From Prunus persica (Eukaryota > Streptophyta > Magnoliopsida > Rosales > Rosaceae): a stretch of 64,000 bases of DNA. This document shows positions 41,501 to 55,320 of the stretch, in pieces. The DNA is taken from the NCBI RefSeq assembly GCF_000346465.2, contig NC_034016.1, forward strand, positions 21,134,442-21,198,441, written 5' to 3'. Under the pieces are notes generated by a model, which saw only the letters and a program-made list of their open reading frames with translations, did not search any database and was not told the DNA's origin. A program made the position numbers and the translations under genes. Every line of letters begins with the position of its first letter. Positions within the stretch are counted from its first letter, which is position 1.

Positions 41501-43090
41501 TTGAAACTACTTTGGCTCTTGACAATTACCGGAAGGCTTGTGATTGTGGGAGAGGTGCTGTCTTTTTGTCTGTTGCCAGGTACTGTATCAAACATTCAAA
41601 GTTTCTTATTTCTTATTGTTGATCTCCTAATGGAAATTGCAATTAAACTAAAAAGAATGGAGTATCTTTTGGTATTCATTTATACTGTCATCTAAAAATC
41701 CATTCATAATTCCATGCCACATGTAATTCAGAACCTATCATTTCAATATTACAATTGATGTTCCACATAGTTCTCTATAATGAAGCTAACATTATATCTT
41801 TACTTTCACAGGGGAAAAGTAGCTGAAGGGATAGACTTTGATCGACATTATGGACGATTGGTGATCATGTTTGGTATTCCTTTTCAGTACACATTAAGCA
41901 AGTGAGTGCAAATGATATCTCTTTTGTTTTATGTAGTGAAAAAGAGATTGTGAAACTAATTTTCTGTGGTATGACATATGAGCTCTCTTTGTTAATCGAG
42001 TTCATAAAGCTATGTTGTCTGTGGTTTGACACTTGAGAGTATTGTTTTGCAGGATTTTGCTGGCGCGGCTGGAATACTTGCGGGATACCTTTCAAATAAA
42101 GGAAGGAGATTTTTTGACTTTTGATGCCTTGGTATCATTGCATTGCCTTTTGTATCATCTAAGAATCATTTGCTTGGCGTTTAGTTTATATGTTTCTGAT
42201 CGTTCTGAGTTCTCTAATGGGGAACTTACTGGTGCAGAGACAAGCTGCTCAATGTGTAGGCCGAGTCATCCGGTCAAAAGCAGACTATGGCATGATGATA
42301 TTTGCTGACAAAAGGTTCGTACTCATTTGTTCTTTTTTTATTAATAGAGTTCCAAATTCTTAGATTCTCTAGTGGAGCTTCTAGTTAATCTTTATCTGCT
42401 TGAATTTTGGGTGCTTAATTTCAATTACAGATATAGCCGTCATGACAAGAGATCCAAATTGCCAGGGTGGATACTGTCACATTTACGTGATGCCCACCTA
42501 AATTTGAGCACAGACATGGCTCTGCATATAGCACGAGAGGTTTGTCCTTGGTACCGATAACATACGTTCCTATCTAGATATGGTTATTGGTTAGCCTGAA
42601 ATATACTTATCAATCAACCCCATATGTGGTATGCTAACAATAGAACTTTGTTTTCTGTGGTTTGCCTTATAAGTCATGCATTATCTGTTTTATCATTATC
42701 TTTGTCCTCCTTTGAGAACTGTGCTAGATAGCTTTGGGACCCAATAGAAGAAGTTTAAAAGGGATCGAAAATGAAACATTGAAACACATCTTCATTGGGG
42801 TGATGAAGTCCTATTCTCCTTTTTCAACTGAAACCCTAATCATCTAGTGTTGATCAAGATGATCAAATCTAAATTTCTTCTTGTCGTATCTTTTTCTGTT
42901 TAGTAGAATTTCGTGGGAATCATATTTTAATATTCTAGTATGTCAATCTTCTTTATCCTGAATGCAGTTCCTTAGGAAGATGGCTCAACCATATGATAAG
43001 GCTGGTAGCGTAAGTGGTAGGAAAACCCTTTTGTCCCAAGAAGACTTGGAAAATATGGGCGAAAGCATCGCTGATGAAATGTTGCGTTAA
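38568..43090 (+). CDS. UVH6: General transcription and DNA repair factor IIH helicase XPD
   Basis: 5'-3' DNA helicase of TFIIH, used in nucleotide excision repair and RNA polymerase II transcription. Twelve exons: 38568-39101, 39226-39506, 39751-39833, 39937-40340, 40737-40930, 41150-41330, 41455-41579, 41812-41901, 42053-42131, 42238-42314, 42431-42539, 42968-43090. All phases close, giving 759 residues (Arabidopsis UVH6 has 758). Walker A MPTGTGKT places the lysine at 48 and DEAH starts at 234. The four Fe-S cluster cysteines fall at C116, C134, C155 and C190, the same numbers as in human XPD. Motif V/VI residues ([21 protein letters not shown]) are present, and the tail ends [10 protein letters not shown]. 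Exon 2 follows an unusual A-rich acceptor (caaaaaaag). No defect was seen, so this should be the functional gene. Confidence 0.96.
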
Positions 43091-44008
43091 GGATTCTCTG
43101 AATGAAAGTGAAATTCAGTGCGGTTCGTGGGCTGTCCTGTTGCTTGTTCATGATCTACAGCCCTACACACACGAGTTTGGCCAAGTCGGGGGATTTTGTT
43201 GTCAGTGGTCTGAGAAGTAAACTGTCAGAGCAAGACATAGCCTTACGGTCAAAATCATTGAAGTTTAATTTTCCCGGTGATGGAACTGAAATGGCATTAA
43301 CGGCTGCTGCGTAGTTGACTTCATGATATTCTGTACAAATTCGTAGTCGTGTACATTTTTTGCCTGGTTGTAATTTATAGCTCTGGCTTGGCTACTTGCC
43401 CTCCGTTTTGACTAAGAATATGTTTTACGATGAGTTTATGAAAAGTTCTATCTAATTATCTTCATTTCTTTATAGCCAGCTGATTGGTTCCCTATGGAAT
43501 TTGAAGTTCTTCTTTTCCATGATTTCGATTTTAGACCATACAAGTTGTCAACAGATTCATCCTTCTGAATGAAGGATTGTGACATTAGTTTATGGCGTGT
43601 TAATTAACTCAGTCTTGATCATGATCAAAATACCGAAATTCATTGATTTATATTCTGCTGGTACCCTATAGTCAAATTCATAATATTTATGACGGTCCAT
43701 TTTAAATGAATATGTGATGGAACTTACAAAATTCATAGGATAATCAAAATTTGATGATCAATGTGATTGGAAAGAGCTTTGATCAAACTTGACAAATACT
43801 GTGGTCCCCAACAAAACATCAAAACTAAACTGGTCTTGGAGTTCTTGTTTAAGATTATCTTGAATGTCACAGAAATATTACATTTGTTAGAAGGAAAGAA
43901 AAAAAAAAATGTTCTAAATATTGTACAGTACTGATGCTGCTAGAGCTACTTGCAAATAATTTGATTTTCCCCTCAAAATTCTTTAATTACGTACGCACTA
44001 AAATGATA
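43091..44008. other. Convergent 3' region between XPD and TT8
   Basis: The 3'UTRs of two convergent genes, about 0.9 kb. AT-rich; the short open frames just after the XPD stop are not supported. Nothing else was seen. Confidence 0.55.
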
Positions 44009-47000
44009 CTAGGAATCAGATTGGGGAATTATTTGATTTATTACCCTCTTCACTTCCGTAATGCTTATTTTCTTGCCATTCACATTCTCCTTCACCTGAA
44101 AAATTAAATTCATTATGTAAAAATAATAATAAAATTGAATGAAAATAAATTAAATGTTACTATTAATATTGCATGATCGAGAGTATAAATATATGTACCT
44201 TGGCCCTCAGCTCAGCTACGAAGAACCCATTATTCAATGAGGACTGGACAACTGTCGTCTCAATTCTTAGCTCTCTTAGAGTTTGCATGATATCAAGCAA
44301 CAACCCTTCTCTATACGGGCATTGGAGCTCCAACAACCCGTCACTCTCGATTATCGACACCTCTAGAGAGGTACCCGTCACCATAGGTGTCGGTGATGAT
44401 TGTGGTGGTGGTGGCGGTGGTGAAGGTGGTGACTCCTCCATCATTTTAGGCTTGGCAACGGCCGCACCACCACTTCCCTCTACAATCCTTAACTTCCTTT
44501 TATCCGACCCGGGTGGACCAACCCGGGTCCGCTCCACTACCGTGAGCCCGCTCCGCAACTCTTTCATACTATTTGACCTATGTATTTCCCCGGATGATCT
44601 TGACCGTTGATCATCCTCCATCTGCACGTTACGTGCCTCAAGATCCTGAATCTTCTTACGCAATTGCTTCACGTACTCGATCGTGTCCCCTAATATCGAG
44701 GCCTTGTCCATTTTTGTCACAAAGGGCACTAGCGACCTTAGTATAATGAACCTCTCATTAAGCTTCTCGCGACGACGCCGTTCCGCCATGACATGATTGG
44801 CGCTGAGCTCATCTTGTGGGGTCCCTTTCCTCAACCGAGTGGAAGCATCGCCCTCATGAGATTTTGGCGAGTTCTCGTCGCGGTATTTTGTGTGGAGGAA
44901 CGGAACGCTGAACAAGATGTATTTAAGGAGCCATTGGGACGTGCCCTCAATTGGCACCAGCATGTGATGTTCAACGCGAGTCGTCCACTTGATGAATGCT
45001 GATTGGGCTGAGTAGGCGACCTGATCGGTGGACGAGGAATCCGTCCACCTAGTCGCCTGCCTTTGAAGTATGGTGGAGACTGTTTCAGAATAGTGAGTGT
45101 CATCATGTGTCAACTCCTCCAATGCCAGGGGTCCTGCACCACCAAATAAGGTTGTCGTAATTTGTCAAGATAATACTAATAACGAGGATTATATTATGAT
45201 TAGGTTAGGTTAAAAGCTTGAAGCACTTACTTCAACAATATAGCATTGAAGTTCTACAAAAAGGCGTTGAAACTTTGGTAGCATTAGCATCCAAAGATGA
45301 AATGAAAAACAAAACCAAGTTGCCCAGATTTCTCACGTGCCTGCGAAAATCACGCAGCTCTTGTACTTTTAAATCCGGTTTTGTCTTTTTCCAAACCAAA
45401 TTGCACAATCCCAAGAATGTCATTGGTGTTTGGGTTTGCGTGTACACGGAAAGCATTGGCGCGTTGAAGACGGGAGGTTTTGACATTTTAGCATGGGCAA
45501 AGTGGGACGCAAACATTAGATGTTGACTTATTCTAAGTCTTTTAGGAGAGACAGTCTCACACGACGGAGCTATTATTTTTTGCTATTTTTCACTAATAAT
45601 ACAATGATAAATAGAATATTTTTTCCTCGTGACATTGTATTATTGTTCGGATAAAGTAAAATGGTGCTATTTTCATCATATATAAGTTTTTTTTAGTCTT
45701 TTAGACTCAAGGAGCAGTGAGAAAATAATATTTAAAAAATAAAAGGCTGTGTTGCACCAAGACAAAAATATAAGCAAAAAATATTCTGCCTAGTTTATTT
45801 GAAGAAAAGAATAATGTAGATAAGATATGTCAACTAGAAAGAGTTTGGGGGCTTTAAATTTGTATGGTACATTGACGGTGCATAAATAAAAAGGCCATTG
45901 GCCATGTACGAAACCATATTGTATAATGTCAAGAGGGTATTAGAAAGAGAAAAAATATATTTCTGTTATAGTTTTTAATTTTTACGTTTCATATTTTTGA
46001 AAGGGGAAAAAAAAAAAGGAGTGTCTAGTTGTTTTGTATTGCGTACCTTGGGGTGGCGGTTGGAGCCCGCTGCTGAGTGGCTCTTGTACGGACGGCCACC
46101 GGCGAGTTGACTCGGCTCGATACGAGTCAGCTTGGCGCTGTTGATCGGCTGGGTTAACCCTAGACTGGCTCACTGCTAGTAAGTGGAAATCCGAGTCTAA
46201 ATTGTTGGACGCGTCGTCCGGAGAGCCGAGCCGGATGTCCTCGGACATCTCTAGCTGCATGAGCTCGCTCGGCTCTGCTGCGGGGGCCGAAACCGCTGGA
46301 GGGTTTGGACCGGGAGCAACGGGCTGACCGTTGCGGCCCGTTTCGGCTTCGGAGTCTGACTCTGCCTCCTCGTCCTCCTCTTGATCCTCCTCTTCCTCGT
46401 CCTCTTGTACAATTCTGGGGCGGGGGGGNNNNNNNNNNNNNNNNNNNNNNNNNNNNNNNNNNNNNNNNNNNNNNNNNNNNNNNNNNNNNNNNNNNNNNNN
46501 NNNNNNNNNNNNNNNNNNNNNNNNNNNNGTGGCGGGGTTGGAGGTTGAGTGCTCGGAGAGGGCGGGTTTTGGAGGAGGATGGTGGTTGTGGTCAACGAAG
46601 AAGGTTTTGACATGTTGGACCAAGGCATTGTCTTCCGGAACCTACATACGTACAATTATACATTGTGTAGCAATAATTAAGCACCATTTTATTTAATTAA
46701 TTAGCATATTAATTAACCATATTTGAGGAAATAATTAAAAGTGTTACCCTCTCTATGGTGCCTAGTTCGACGACGCCGTCTAGTAGAGGAATGCAAACCA
46801 CCGTCTGCATTATTTTCAAGTGTCATGGATATTTGTTAGCTAAGAGAAATAATTATAATAAGAATTAGAATCGAATTAATGGGTTGGGTAGAGATATATA
46901 CCTGTATACGAGCACTCTGGAGAAAGCATGCAAAAAAAAAAAAAAAAAAACCAAAATAAAAAGTAGAAGTTAGTTATCAAACTCGTAAATAAGGAAAAAA

Positions 47001-47113
47001 ATATTTATAGGGGATGCAGTTAACCCTAGCTAGGGTTTGATTTGAGGCCGGCTAGTTCAACTTAAATTTCAGGTACTGTTTGTAATAATTTGAGTTTTTG
47101 TATTAAAGGTGCA

Positions 47114-47197
<84 letters not shown>

Positions 47198-47713
47198 CTT
47201 GGCTAAGATAGCTCTGGAAAAGGTTTTGCTATCGACTTCGTTTGCACCGGTGAGCCATACATGCTGCCTCCTCGCATATGCTTTTCCTGGCAACCTACGT
47301 ACGTACACATCTCACTTCTTAATTAACTAATTAATTAGACAATTATACATATCTAATCATGTAATATGTGTACACATATGAAGTAAAAAGTTTTCAGAGA
47401 TATTGTGGGTTGCTCATTGCTAGTAGCTTTGTTTCGGAATATATATGTAATCCAATGACAGAGATACACGCAAATTATAACCAAAAAAAAGAAATGTACA
47501 CATATTTATATATTTTTATGGATGCTACATGGTAAAAATACAAACATGTCCAAGCAATTAAGCTCAGTATATTGCATGTGGTGTGAGCCGAAAGGCATGC
47601 CCGCTAGGTAGCTTGCAGTAATTATTTATACCTTTAAATAATTTCATCTCTTTGAAAAAGTGCGTAAGGAGGTGCATAAGAGTACGAGCCAGATAAATTA
47701 TGAACCTACCCTC

Positions 47714-47768
<55 letters not shown>

Positions 47769-49572
47769 AAATTATAGAAAACAGCTCCTTTAGCTGCCTG
47801 GCATTGATGAACACATTTGCTTGTCTCTTATAGGAAACAAGTAGCTTCGATTTCATGGAAGCAGGTGAAGAATTTAGTGAGAGCCACATGTTTCAACGTC
47901 ATATTTTATTTTATATAATTAATGTTGCTTCATCTATACATATAATTGCAAGTCTGTTTGACAAAAAGTCCCAGAATATATTCCCCCAACAGTCTCTAAA
48001 TTAAGTAGTTTCCAATCTTAAAGTTGATCAATGCTAGAACAATAACACCATCAGTGCTTTAATTAATCACATAATTAACTAACAAAACAAGCAAACAATA
48101 ACAACATCAAGAAATTAAAATCTGATTAATTAGCAAACTGAACACAAAGAGACAAAAAACAACGAAACAAACAAGCATCAAAACTAAGGTGTAGACTGAC
48201 AGACGGACTCTGGAGGGTCTTGTTATTGTCAGTGGCTCAGCTCAAATGTATTGGAAGTGATGCTGCTTCCAGCGAGGTGCAAAGATGCATTCTTAACAAC
48301 TCACTACAGGCTTACACGTGTCACTAGTTATTTTCCATCTTTGGGAAAATACAGTTCCCGACATTTTGGCAAACCCACATTTACCACAGGAACCACCGCC
48401 CCCTCCTTCTCTCACTGGAAATTAGACTTGATAGATGCAGAGGGTCCCCAAGCATCTATGTATAGAAGTATAGAGGTCCCCTTTGTTCTAAATACAGAAA
48501 GCGATTTAAGAGTATTTGTCGATATCATAAATGTAAGGTTGAAATGTTAGATGGGAGTTGCTGTATACACATAGACCAGAGATGCCAAATACTGAATGTT
48601 TCAACTAAAATACATACAGTACTGGAAACTGGGACCCTTTAATCGAAGTTTTTAGATATATGTATGTGTTCTTGTAAATAGTACTGATGAACAACATGTA
48701 TGTATGTATGTATGTATAGTATCCGAATATATATATATATATCAATGTACATAATATTATAGGGGAAAAGTGTTAAATTATGTATATATAAACAATACTA
48801 ATTATATGTATAGATACATGTGTGTTAATAGCATTGATGGGGTTTTCGTTTTCATCATAACTTGTAAATTAAGGAAACATTTTAACTGAATTTTACTTGT
48901 TATGTATGTGAAATAAATCAGTACTGTAAAACAAACCATAAATATGTTTATTTTTTTCTAGTATTAGTTGCAGAGTTGCACTGAACTTACACCACAAAAA
49001 GCAATATTTGACATTGAATTAATAAAATTGAAGAGGAGGCAATGAAGAACATGGAAATCTGTGGAAGCTAAGAATATTCTTACCCCACCCCAGGGGGGAA
49101 AGAGAAGGAGACACACATCAAGTAGAACCATTCGGATTCGGTTAAGTCCTCGGGGGATAAGGAGGCGCAAGGGCGGCGTGCCGGGGGCTGGTTAGTTTCT
49201 CCGGCAGACAATGAGTCATACAGTTCTCTAAGCTGCTGGCTCCGCTGAAGAGAGGCCTCTTCTGCACTGACTTCCATGGGTTGCACCGTCTTCCTCGTCT
49301 TGATGGCTCCATTGTAGTACCCATCTGACCATACTAAGATCCTGATACATCATCATCATCATCAACATCATCATGAATTATAATTAAGTAATGTTGTTGA
49401 AGAATGAATAGAAATGAAATGAAATTGTAGGTAAGGATAAGGGAGGGGGAGGTAGGTAGAAGTACCCTTGTTGTGGACAGATTTGCCAGAAGAGACTGTA
49501 AGTCCATTGGACAGATTGGACTGACGCCTGCAACATGCTGCGGAGCCTGCTGCTACTTGGCGGTGCAGCCAT
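44009..49572 (-). CDS. TT8: bHLH transcription factor TT8 (bHLH3/IVS-type), flavonoid regulator
   Basis: Subgroup IIIf bHLH that pairs with R2R3-MYB and WD40 proteins to activate anthocyanin and proanthocyanidin genes. Eight exons, minus strand: 49572-49466, 49341-49084, 47294-47198, 46916-46902, 46804-46748, 46641-46047, 45133-44199, 44095-44009. Phases close to give about 716 residues if the 100-N gap (46429-46528) is taken at face value. The N-terminus SVQWTYSLFWQICPQQG is the MYB-interacting bHLH-MYC_N domain. A Pro- and acid-rich middle (DEEEEDQEEDEEAES) surrounds the gap. The basic region HVMAERRRREKLNERF has H, E and R at about 490, 494 and 498, as needed for E-box binding. An ACT-like C-terminal domain ends IIPQSDS. 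Exon 4 is only 15 bases (SARIQ). The intron-3 donor runs directly into a (CT)n tract. No stop or frameshift was found. Confidence 0.93.
46429..46528. other. Assembly gap of 100 N inside TT8 exon 6
   Basis: Exactly 100 N, flanked by GC-rich G runs that code for polyproline on the minus strand. A round 100 usually means a gap of unknown size. The frame happens to stay open across it, so the true gap is probably a multiple-of-three difference from 100, but missing residues cannot be inferred. Confidence 0.97.
47117..47194. repeat. (AG)39 microsatellite at the TT8 intron-3 splice donor
   Basis: 78 bases of pure AG on the plus strand. On the TT8 strand the intron begins gta and then runs as ctctct from position +4. 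Confidence 0.97.
47718..47763. repeat. (GA)n microsatellite in TT8 intron 2
   Basis: About 45 bases of uninterrupted GA within the 1.8-kb second intron of TT8. Confidence 0.95.
48693..48717. repeat. (TATG)n microsatellite in TT8 intron 2
   Basis: About five consecutive TATG units. Confidence 0.9.
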
Positions 49573-50218
49573 CGGCCACCAGACGTTCTCTTCCCTACCT
49601 AGCTTATTGCTCTTAATTTGCTTAATTAGAAGAGCTAGCTAGATACAGACAGTTAGAGAGAAAGGGAGACTTAAACAGAATTAGCTAACTAACCTTTCCT
49701 AACTCTTACCCTTTCAATGAAAGAATGTCAAAATGGTAGTTAAAAAATAATAAGGAAGAGGGAAAGAAAGCACAAGATTGTTTTGTTTGGGGGGTTTGAG
49801 AGGTAAGTGAAAGGGCAGGAGGCAGAAAGGTGGAGGATATGGGAGGCTAGCTAATGATCAAACACTTTGGTGTTTGATATCCTCCAAGTGACTGATGAGT
49901 GAGTACATACAGAAAAGGGGGAAGAGAAAGTTAGAGGGACTTTAAGGTGGAGGAGGGAGAGATAGAATATGAAAGCAGACTTGCAGGTGAGAGAGAAAGG
50001 GAGAGAGAAGTTCAGAAGATGGAAAAGGTAGATGATGACTTTGAGGAAGATACGTCAGTTGCCCAAGAAATGCCACCTTTCTAGCTATCTTTCTTTCTAT
50101 ACTAATTGGCTCTGGCTTTTGTATCAGTTGTAAGATGATGATGTTGATGATGTTAAAAAATTGTAAAGAAATGAAGGGTCGTTGGCTTTGGTTGATGGGG
50201 AGGGGGTAGAAGTGAATT

Positions 50219-50242
50219 CGAGAGAGAGAGAGAGAGAGAGAG
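50219..50242. repeat. (GA)n tract in the TT8 upstream region
   Basis: Uninterrupted GA about 650 bases upstream of the TT8 start codon. GA tracts can act as GAGA-type elements (BBR/BPC binding) in plants; function here is unknown. Confidence 0.8.
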
Positions 50243-53200
50243 CATGAGATTTCGGAGAAGATGGGTGGTTTTGACTGGTCGGTCTACCAGACAGTTCATA
50301 CATACTGAGTCATATGCAGTGCCTGCTTTGCTCTGCTGATTTTGTTAGTTGTGCGCGCGTGGATTGGCTTGGCTTGCCTTCATATATGATTGCAACATTG
50401 AGTGTCACTAAATGCATATTGTCAAGAGAGAGAGAGAGAGAGTGAGAGAGAGAAGGGATTAGGTGGCCAAAGACTGGGCGTTGGAGTTGTATGTAGACAC
50501 ACAGAAGAGAACTTTTGTTTTTCTTTTTTCTTTCAAAAAAGGTAATTTAGAGTGGGGCGTGGAAGCTACCAGTACTTCCACATCCACTTGTCAAATGGTC
50601 ACGTGGTAAAATGTCAATTCAAGGTCAGCACTCATTTTCCTCCTTGTTTTTCCTTTCTATTCTCTCTCTTTCCCATTTAATAAGGACAATCACACGGTCC
50701 AACTGAAAACTCCAACTAATTAATCTGGTGAAATTGAAGAACGAGGGTTTTTCCCAAGTATAAGTTGTTTTTCTTCTTCTTCTTTTCCCCCCGTTAGCAG
50801 GATTTAAATATTCACAACATTATAGCTATATGTGTGAGAAATTCTTTATATTTCTAGTTTAGACTATCGCTGATACGAAATTATTTAGTCAACTTTTAAA
50901 ACCAAATTGTTTCATATGTATTTCTATTGTTGTTTTGCTTTTATTAGACATATTTATACTCTCTATTTTCTCTCTCTCTCTTTGAGAAAATCATTTAATC
51001 TAGCCTTATATATAATAATTATCTCACAAATGTCGGTCGCATAACAAATAAATATAAGAGGCTCATTGTATAAACACGTCACATGACTTGTCATTTGCTA
51101 GTATTTAGGTTTTAGATAAATTTGCTTATATAATTTTCCAGGTTCTCTGTGATCTGAACCTTTAGCTCAGAAGTCTTAGATTGGCTGCTTCCTATCTGCA
51201 GTAAATAAATGAGAGCAGAAAAATGATGCCCCAAACTGCTATCTACTCTACTGAAATGCTTGCCCATATCCCACCCATCAAACGCTATCTGCACCAGAAG
51301 TCCTAGATTCAATTATCCCTTCCCCGTATCAGGGAAAAACAAAAAGATTGCAGACCTTCTCATGAAAGGCAACTTGTATAAGGTGAATGAAACAACAGAA
51401 ATTTGGTTGGTAGTTGGTACCATTTTATTTGCCTCTCCATTGTAACCTAATCAAGAACAACAATTTTTTTTTGCTTGCCCATTAGAATCTGAATCAAGAC
51501 CAGTTCAGTTCACTTCAAGCTTTCAAGCTCTACGGAGAAATGACAGGCCATGAAAGGTCAAGGGTAGAGCGTGGTCCATGAAGGGGCAGACAGATTGAGA
51601 TATCCCACAAAACGGGTCGTCTTCTACCACTCCTACACTGCCATTTGTCCCAATTCACACCATTCGTCATGTTGAGTAAACAACCGTAAGGCTAATGAAG
51701 TCTAGCTCAATGAAAAATGATCTTGACTTGTAGACGAGTGTGTGTGTGAGAGAATCCTCCTCCTCTTAAACCAACGCTTGTATTTAAATAAATAAAAAAT
51801 AGAGACACATATTATTTATCTACAATTGGGCCGAATTTAGCCTTGTCCAATTGCTGGTCAGGCCGAAGCCAAATTTCACTCTTTCTGGGCCAGCCCAAAA
51901 ATCCGTTTTGACCCCAATTGGCCTCTTGGCCTCATGCCGAACCTGGGCTCGGGAAATGTGGATCTTCACTGTTTCATTAAATAAGTAATGAAAGTTCCAA
52001 GGGACAAACAAACATAAAATAAAAATTTGGTGCAGAACGAGACAAAGGAATACAGTATTTTTCTGTGGAAAAAGCACCCAAAAGGCAGGATATGTTTTAT
52101 TAGTGGACTCTCCACTTATGACATAAATTTGTCCTCAAATTGCAGTTTTTAGACTTTGTGACCCAAATGTTGCTGTCCTATCCTATCCTATCCTTCTAGA
52201 CCTATACTATACACCCCACAACTTCATCAATTTATTTGAGGACACTGATCGACCAAACTTCATGGCCCGCGCACATTTTGCATTGGAATGGGCTAATGGG
52301 CTAATTTATTAATTTATACTCCATTTAATTTGGAGAAACAAAAACAAAAACAAGAACAAATCATGTTGCTTCTAGGGTAGGGATGCTTTAGTAATTCTAA
52401 ATAATAATTAAGATGGTTTTCTTCACTCATTTTTTTGGCAGTTTGCGTTTGAAAGTTTTGGTGGAGTTGGAAAGAATAATATGCCATGTATCTGTTGTTG
52501 CTTTTATCATTATGTTTTGATAAAACATCTGATATGCACACTTTTTCTTTCTCCAATATTGTTAGTGGTACCCGACTAAAAGGGGTGTTGATTTTTCCAC
52601 TTCATTTTTTTCCACTTACACTCCAGTGTAAGTGGACAAAACATGAGTGAGAAAATCAACTCCCGATAAAAATACTAATTAATAATTATTTATGTCATTA
52701 AATCAATAAATCTCAATATCTGAATATGATATATCCCCTCCTTTTTTTTGTTTTTTCCTTTTGGTAAGCAATGCTTACCATGAATTATGATAAGTGGTAT
52801 GTTACCTATATGTTTTTAGCACTACTGCATTTTCGTAGTGTTGTTTTGCTTCACCAAGTGATTGTTTCTTACCATCAATCATTATGGTTCTGATTTTCAA
52901 TTTATAATATTGTATTCACCTAAAATAGACATGCTAATTAATCTTGACTACACATTTTGTCAAACTCATATCTTTCGGTACAAAAATGCAAACCTACCCA
53001 CACTATCTCAGTAAAACATATTTTTCCCTTTTAACCAACAAATGGACATGATGATGTCTATTATAACTTGCATACCCGCAAAGAAGTTTGAAGAATTTTA
53101 TTTTTTAAGAGAGAATTTCAACGGTACGAGGTAAACTGTATTGATTAAAAAAAAGAGAGAGATGAGCTTCAAACCTAACCCCGATTACAATCATCAACTA

Positions 53201-55225
53201 AATGAAAGTTTAATGTTGTACATGATCTGCATAATAGTATTGCTTTGCATTAATGAAGTTTATGGCAAAAGGGATGTAGCATCCTCCCTCCTTGTAATTT
53301 TATTTTAGTCATCAACATAGAAAAAAAGAAGAGAGATTTTGGAATGCAGTGGAGAGTATCAGACGGTCGACGGTGCATCAACTGAGTAGGATGACACGTC
53401 AGTGGGCCTAAAATAGTAAATGAGTAAATCAAAGCAAAAGGCAAAAGAAAGGGACGAGAGTCTAACTAATTTTGTACACAAAAGTCAAATTAACGTACGG
53501 CTGATGCTTTCCGTGGCACGGACTGGAAAATATACTAAGTAATTTGGTTGGTGGTAGGTATATGTCATCTGTCCCTTTCCCCATCATATAACTTCTGAAT
53601 TTCAAATATTAATTAAGAAATTATGAATTGGGGAATTTAGAAAGGGAAATTAAAATTGAGAATGGAATAGTCAAGGAAGGTAGGCTACTTGGGGAATTCG
53701 GGGTAAGTTTCCTCTAATCTCTATGTCGAAGGGGGTAGGCTACTTAGTTAGTCCAATGATTGAACCTTTATGTGTAGGTATGCTCGCCTAATCCTCTAAA
53801 CTTTAGTATCATTTTTATACTGATTACCTCTCTTGAATAATATATTGACGGTATTCTCTTTAGAAAAAATATACAAGAGACTCATGTATTAGTATACACA
53901 TGAATTTGCATCCAAATATTGAATATGTCCTTATTCATAAAGCACTCAATCCCATATATTAGTTTGAGGTAGGTTGGTCCTTTCCAATCGACACGATCAT
54001 CTTTTAAATAATAATAATAACTTAATGGGAGTATTAGTATTACCTAGCTAGTGCTAGTGGGAATCATCATTCATGAATATGAATACTCAATCCCGCGTTG
54101 GATTCGTGTCCATTAGCCAGAAGAACCTTTTGTGAAAGGTACGGACAATAATCGTACGTACTACTTGAACAAAGGTTACAACTGGTGCATCATTTTTCCA
54201 AGGAAAGTTCGAACTTCTTCAACAACAACAAAATTAGTGTTTCAAAAAACGACGAGATTAGTTAGTGCCATGCTATCCCAATACTGAATTAACAATTAAT
54301 TGTATTATAATGTGTTCGTTGTCAATTTGAATGTCACTTGAGTTAGAGTTTATCCCGAGCCAAAATATTATCTGCCATTTTTAAGCACGATATAGGTAGA
54401 ACACTTTGGTTCAACTTTCAATTGAGTTTGAAATTTTTCTCATCTTTGCTCTCATTATGGCACTCCCATTAGTGCTGGACAAGAAAGGAATTTGGTGGAG
54501 AAAATCTCAAGTCTTTGCCATTTTTAGCCAAGCAAATGTAATGTGGCCTAGTCCACACCAGCTAGCAAAATTCTCCTTGAATCTTGAGAACTCGATCGAA
54601 GTATGCATGTAGTCCAAGAGAAACTGAGTGGTTCTATGAACCCGTGGAACAAGATGTTTCTGTTTTGTCCACAGTTTAATGAAAAGTTGATGTTTCTATT
54701 AAGAAAAGAGAAAAGAAAAAACCAATATATACAAAAACGCAGAGTTAAAACGACTCCTTTAGATTCACTCCACAACATCATCTCATGATATACTTAATTG
54801 TTCATAATAAAGCGTTGTTAGCTTATAGATGTTGATAGGGTGGAGGTACGTACTTGAGGCGAAGGGACTGGACCTGGCTATACATGATTAGTCAATACAC
54901 GGTTTTTGTTAAGTGATGAAAGATCCACTTAACAAGATCACACAACCGTTTACGCATTCATTTGATCAGGATTGATGCTAATTTATCCACTAATTAAACG
55001 GATTTGTAGATTAAAAATTGGTAGCTAGCTAGCTAGAAAGCACAAAGTGCGTAAGGAAATTGTTAAGCTATATACGCCAAGCTTTGTCATCAGAGCTGAA
55101 TTAGGTCATGTTCATGCTGTCTAGCTAAAATTAGGCACTTAATTTCTTAACTTAACTTCGAAATTAAGCTCCCAATCGATTCACAATTCTCTTGGTTCAC
55201 CCTTCTTTTTTTTCGACCAAGTTTG

Positions 55226-55320
55226 TTGGACAAACATTAAGATCAGATATATATTTTTTTTTGGACAAACATTAAGATAAGATATATATATTTTTTAGAC
55301 AAGCATTAAGATAAGATATA
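55226..55320. repeat. Three-copy minisatellite, about 35-bp unit
   Basis: ACAAACATTAAGATCAGATA recurs as ACAAACATTAAGATAAGATA and ACAAGCATTAAGATAAGATA (the last with an added G), each followed by an AT/T-rich run. Non-coding. Confidence 0.75.

Noticed and set aside
45218..45526. Open frames of about 100 codons on both strands
   Set aside because: They lie inside TT8 intron 6 and show no family resemblance.
51112..51445. Overlapping open frames on both strands
   Set aside because: The two frames mirror each other, neither shows a known family motif, and there are no plausible splice partners.
54406..54788. Short open frames resembling a membrane protein
   Set aside because: Hydrophobic composition is expected from AT-rich DNA; no start context, splice structure or motif supports a gene.
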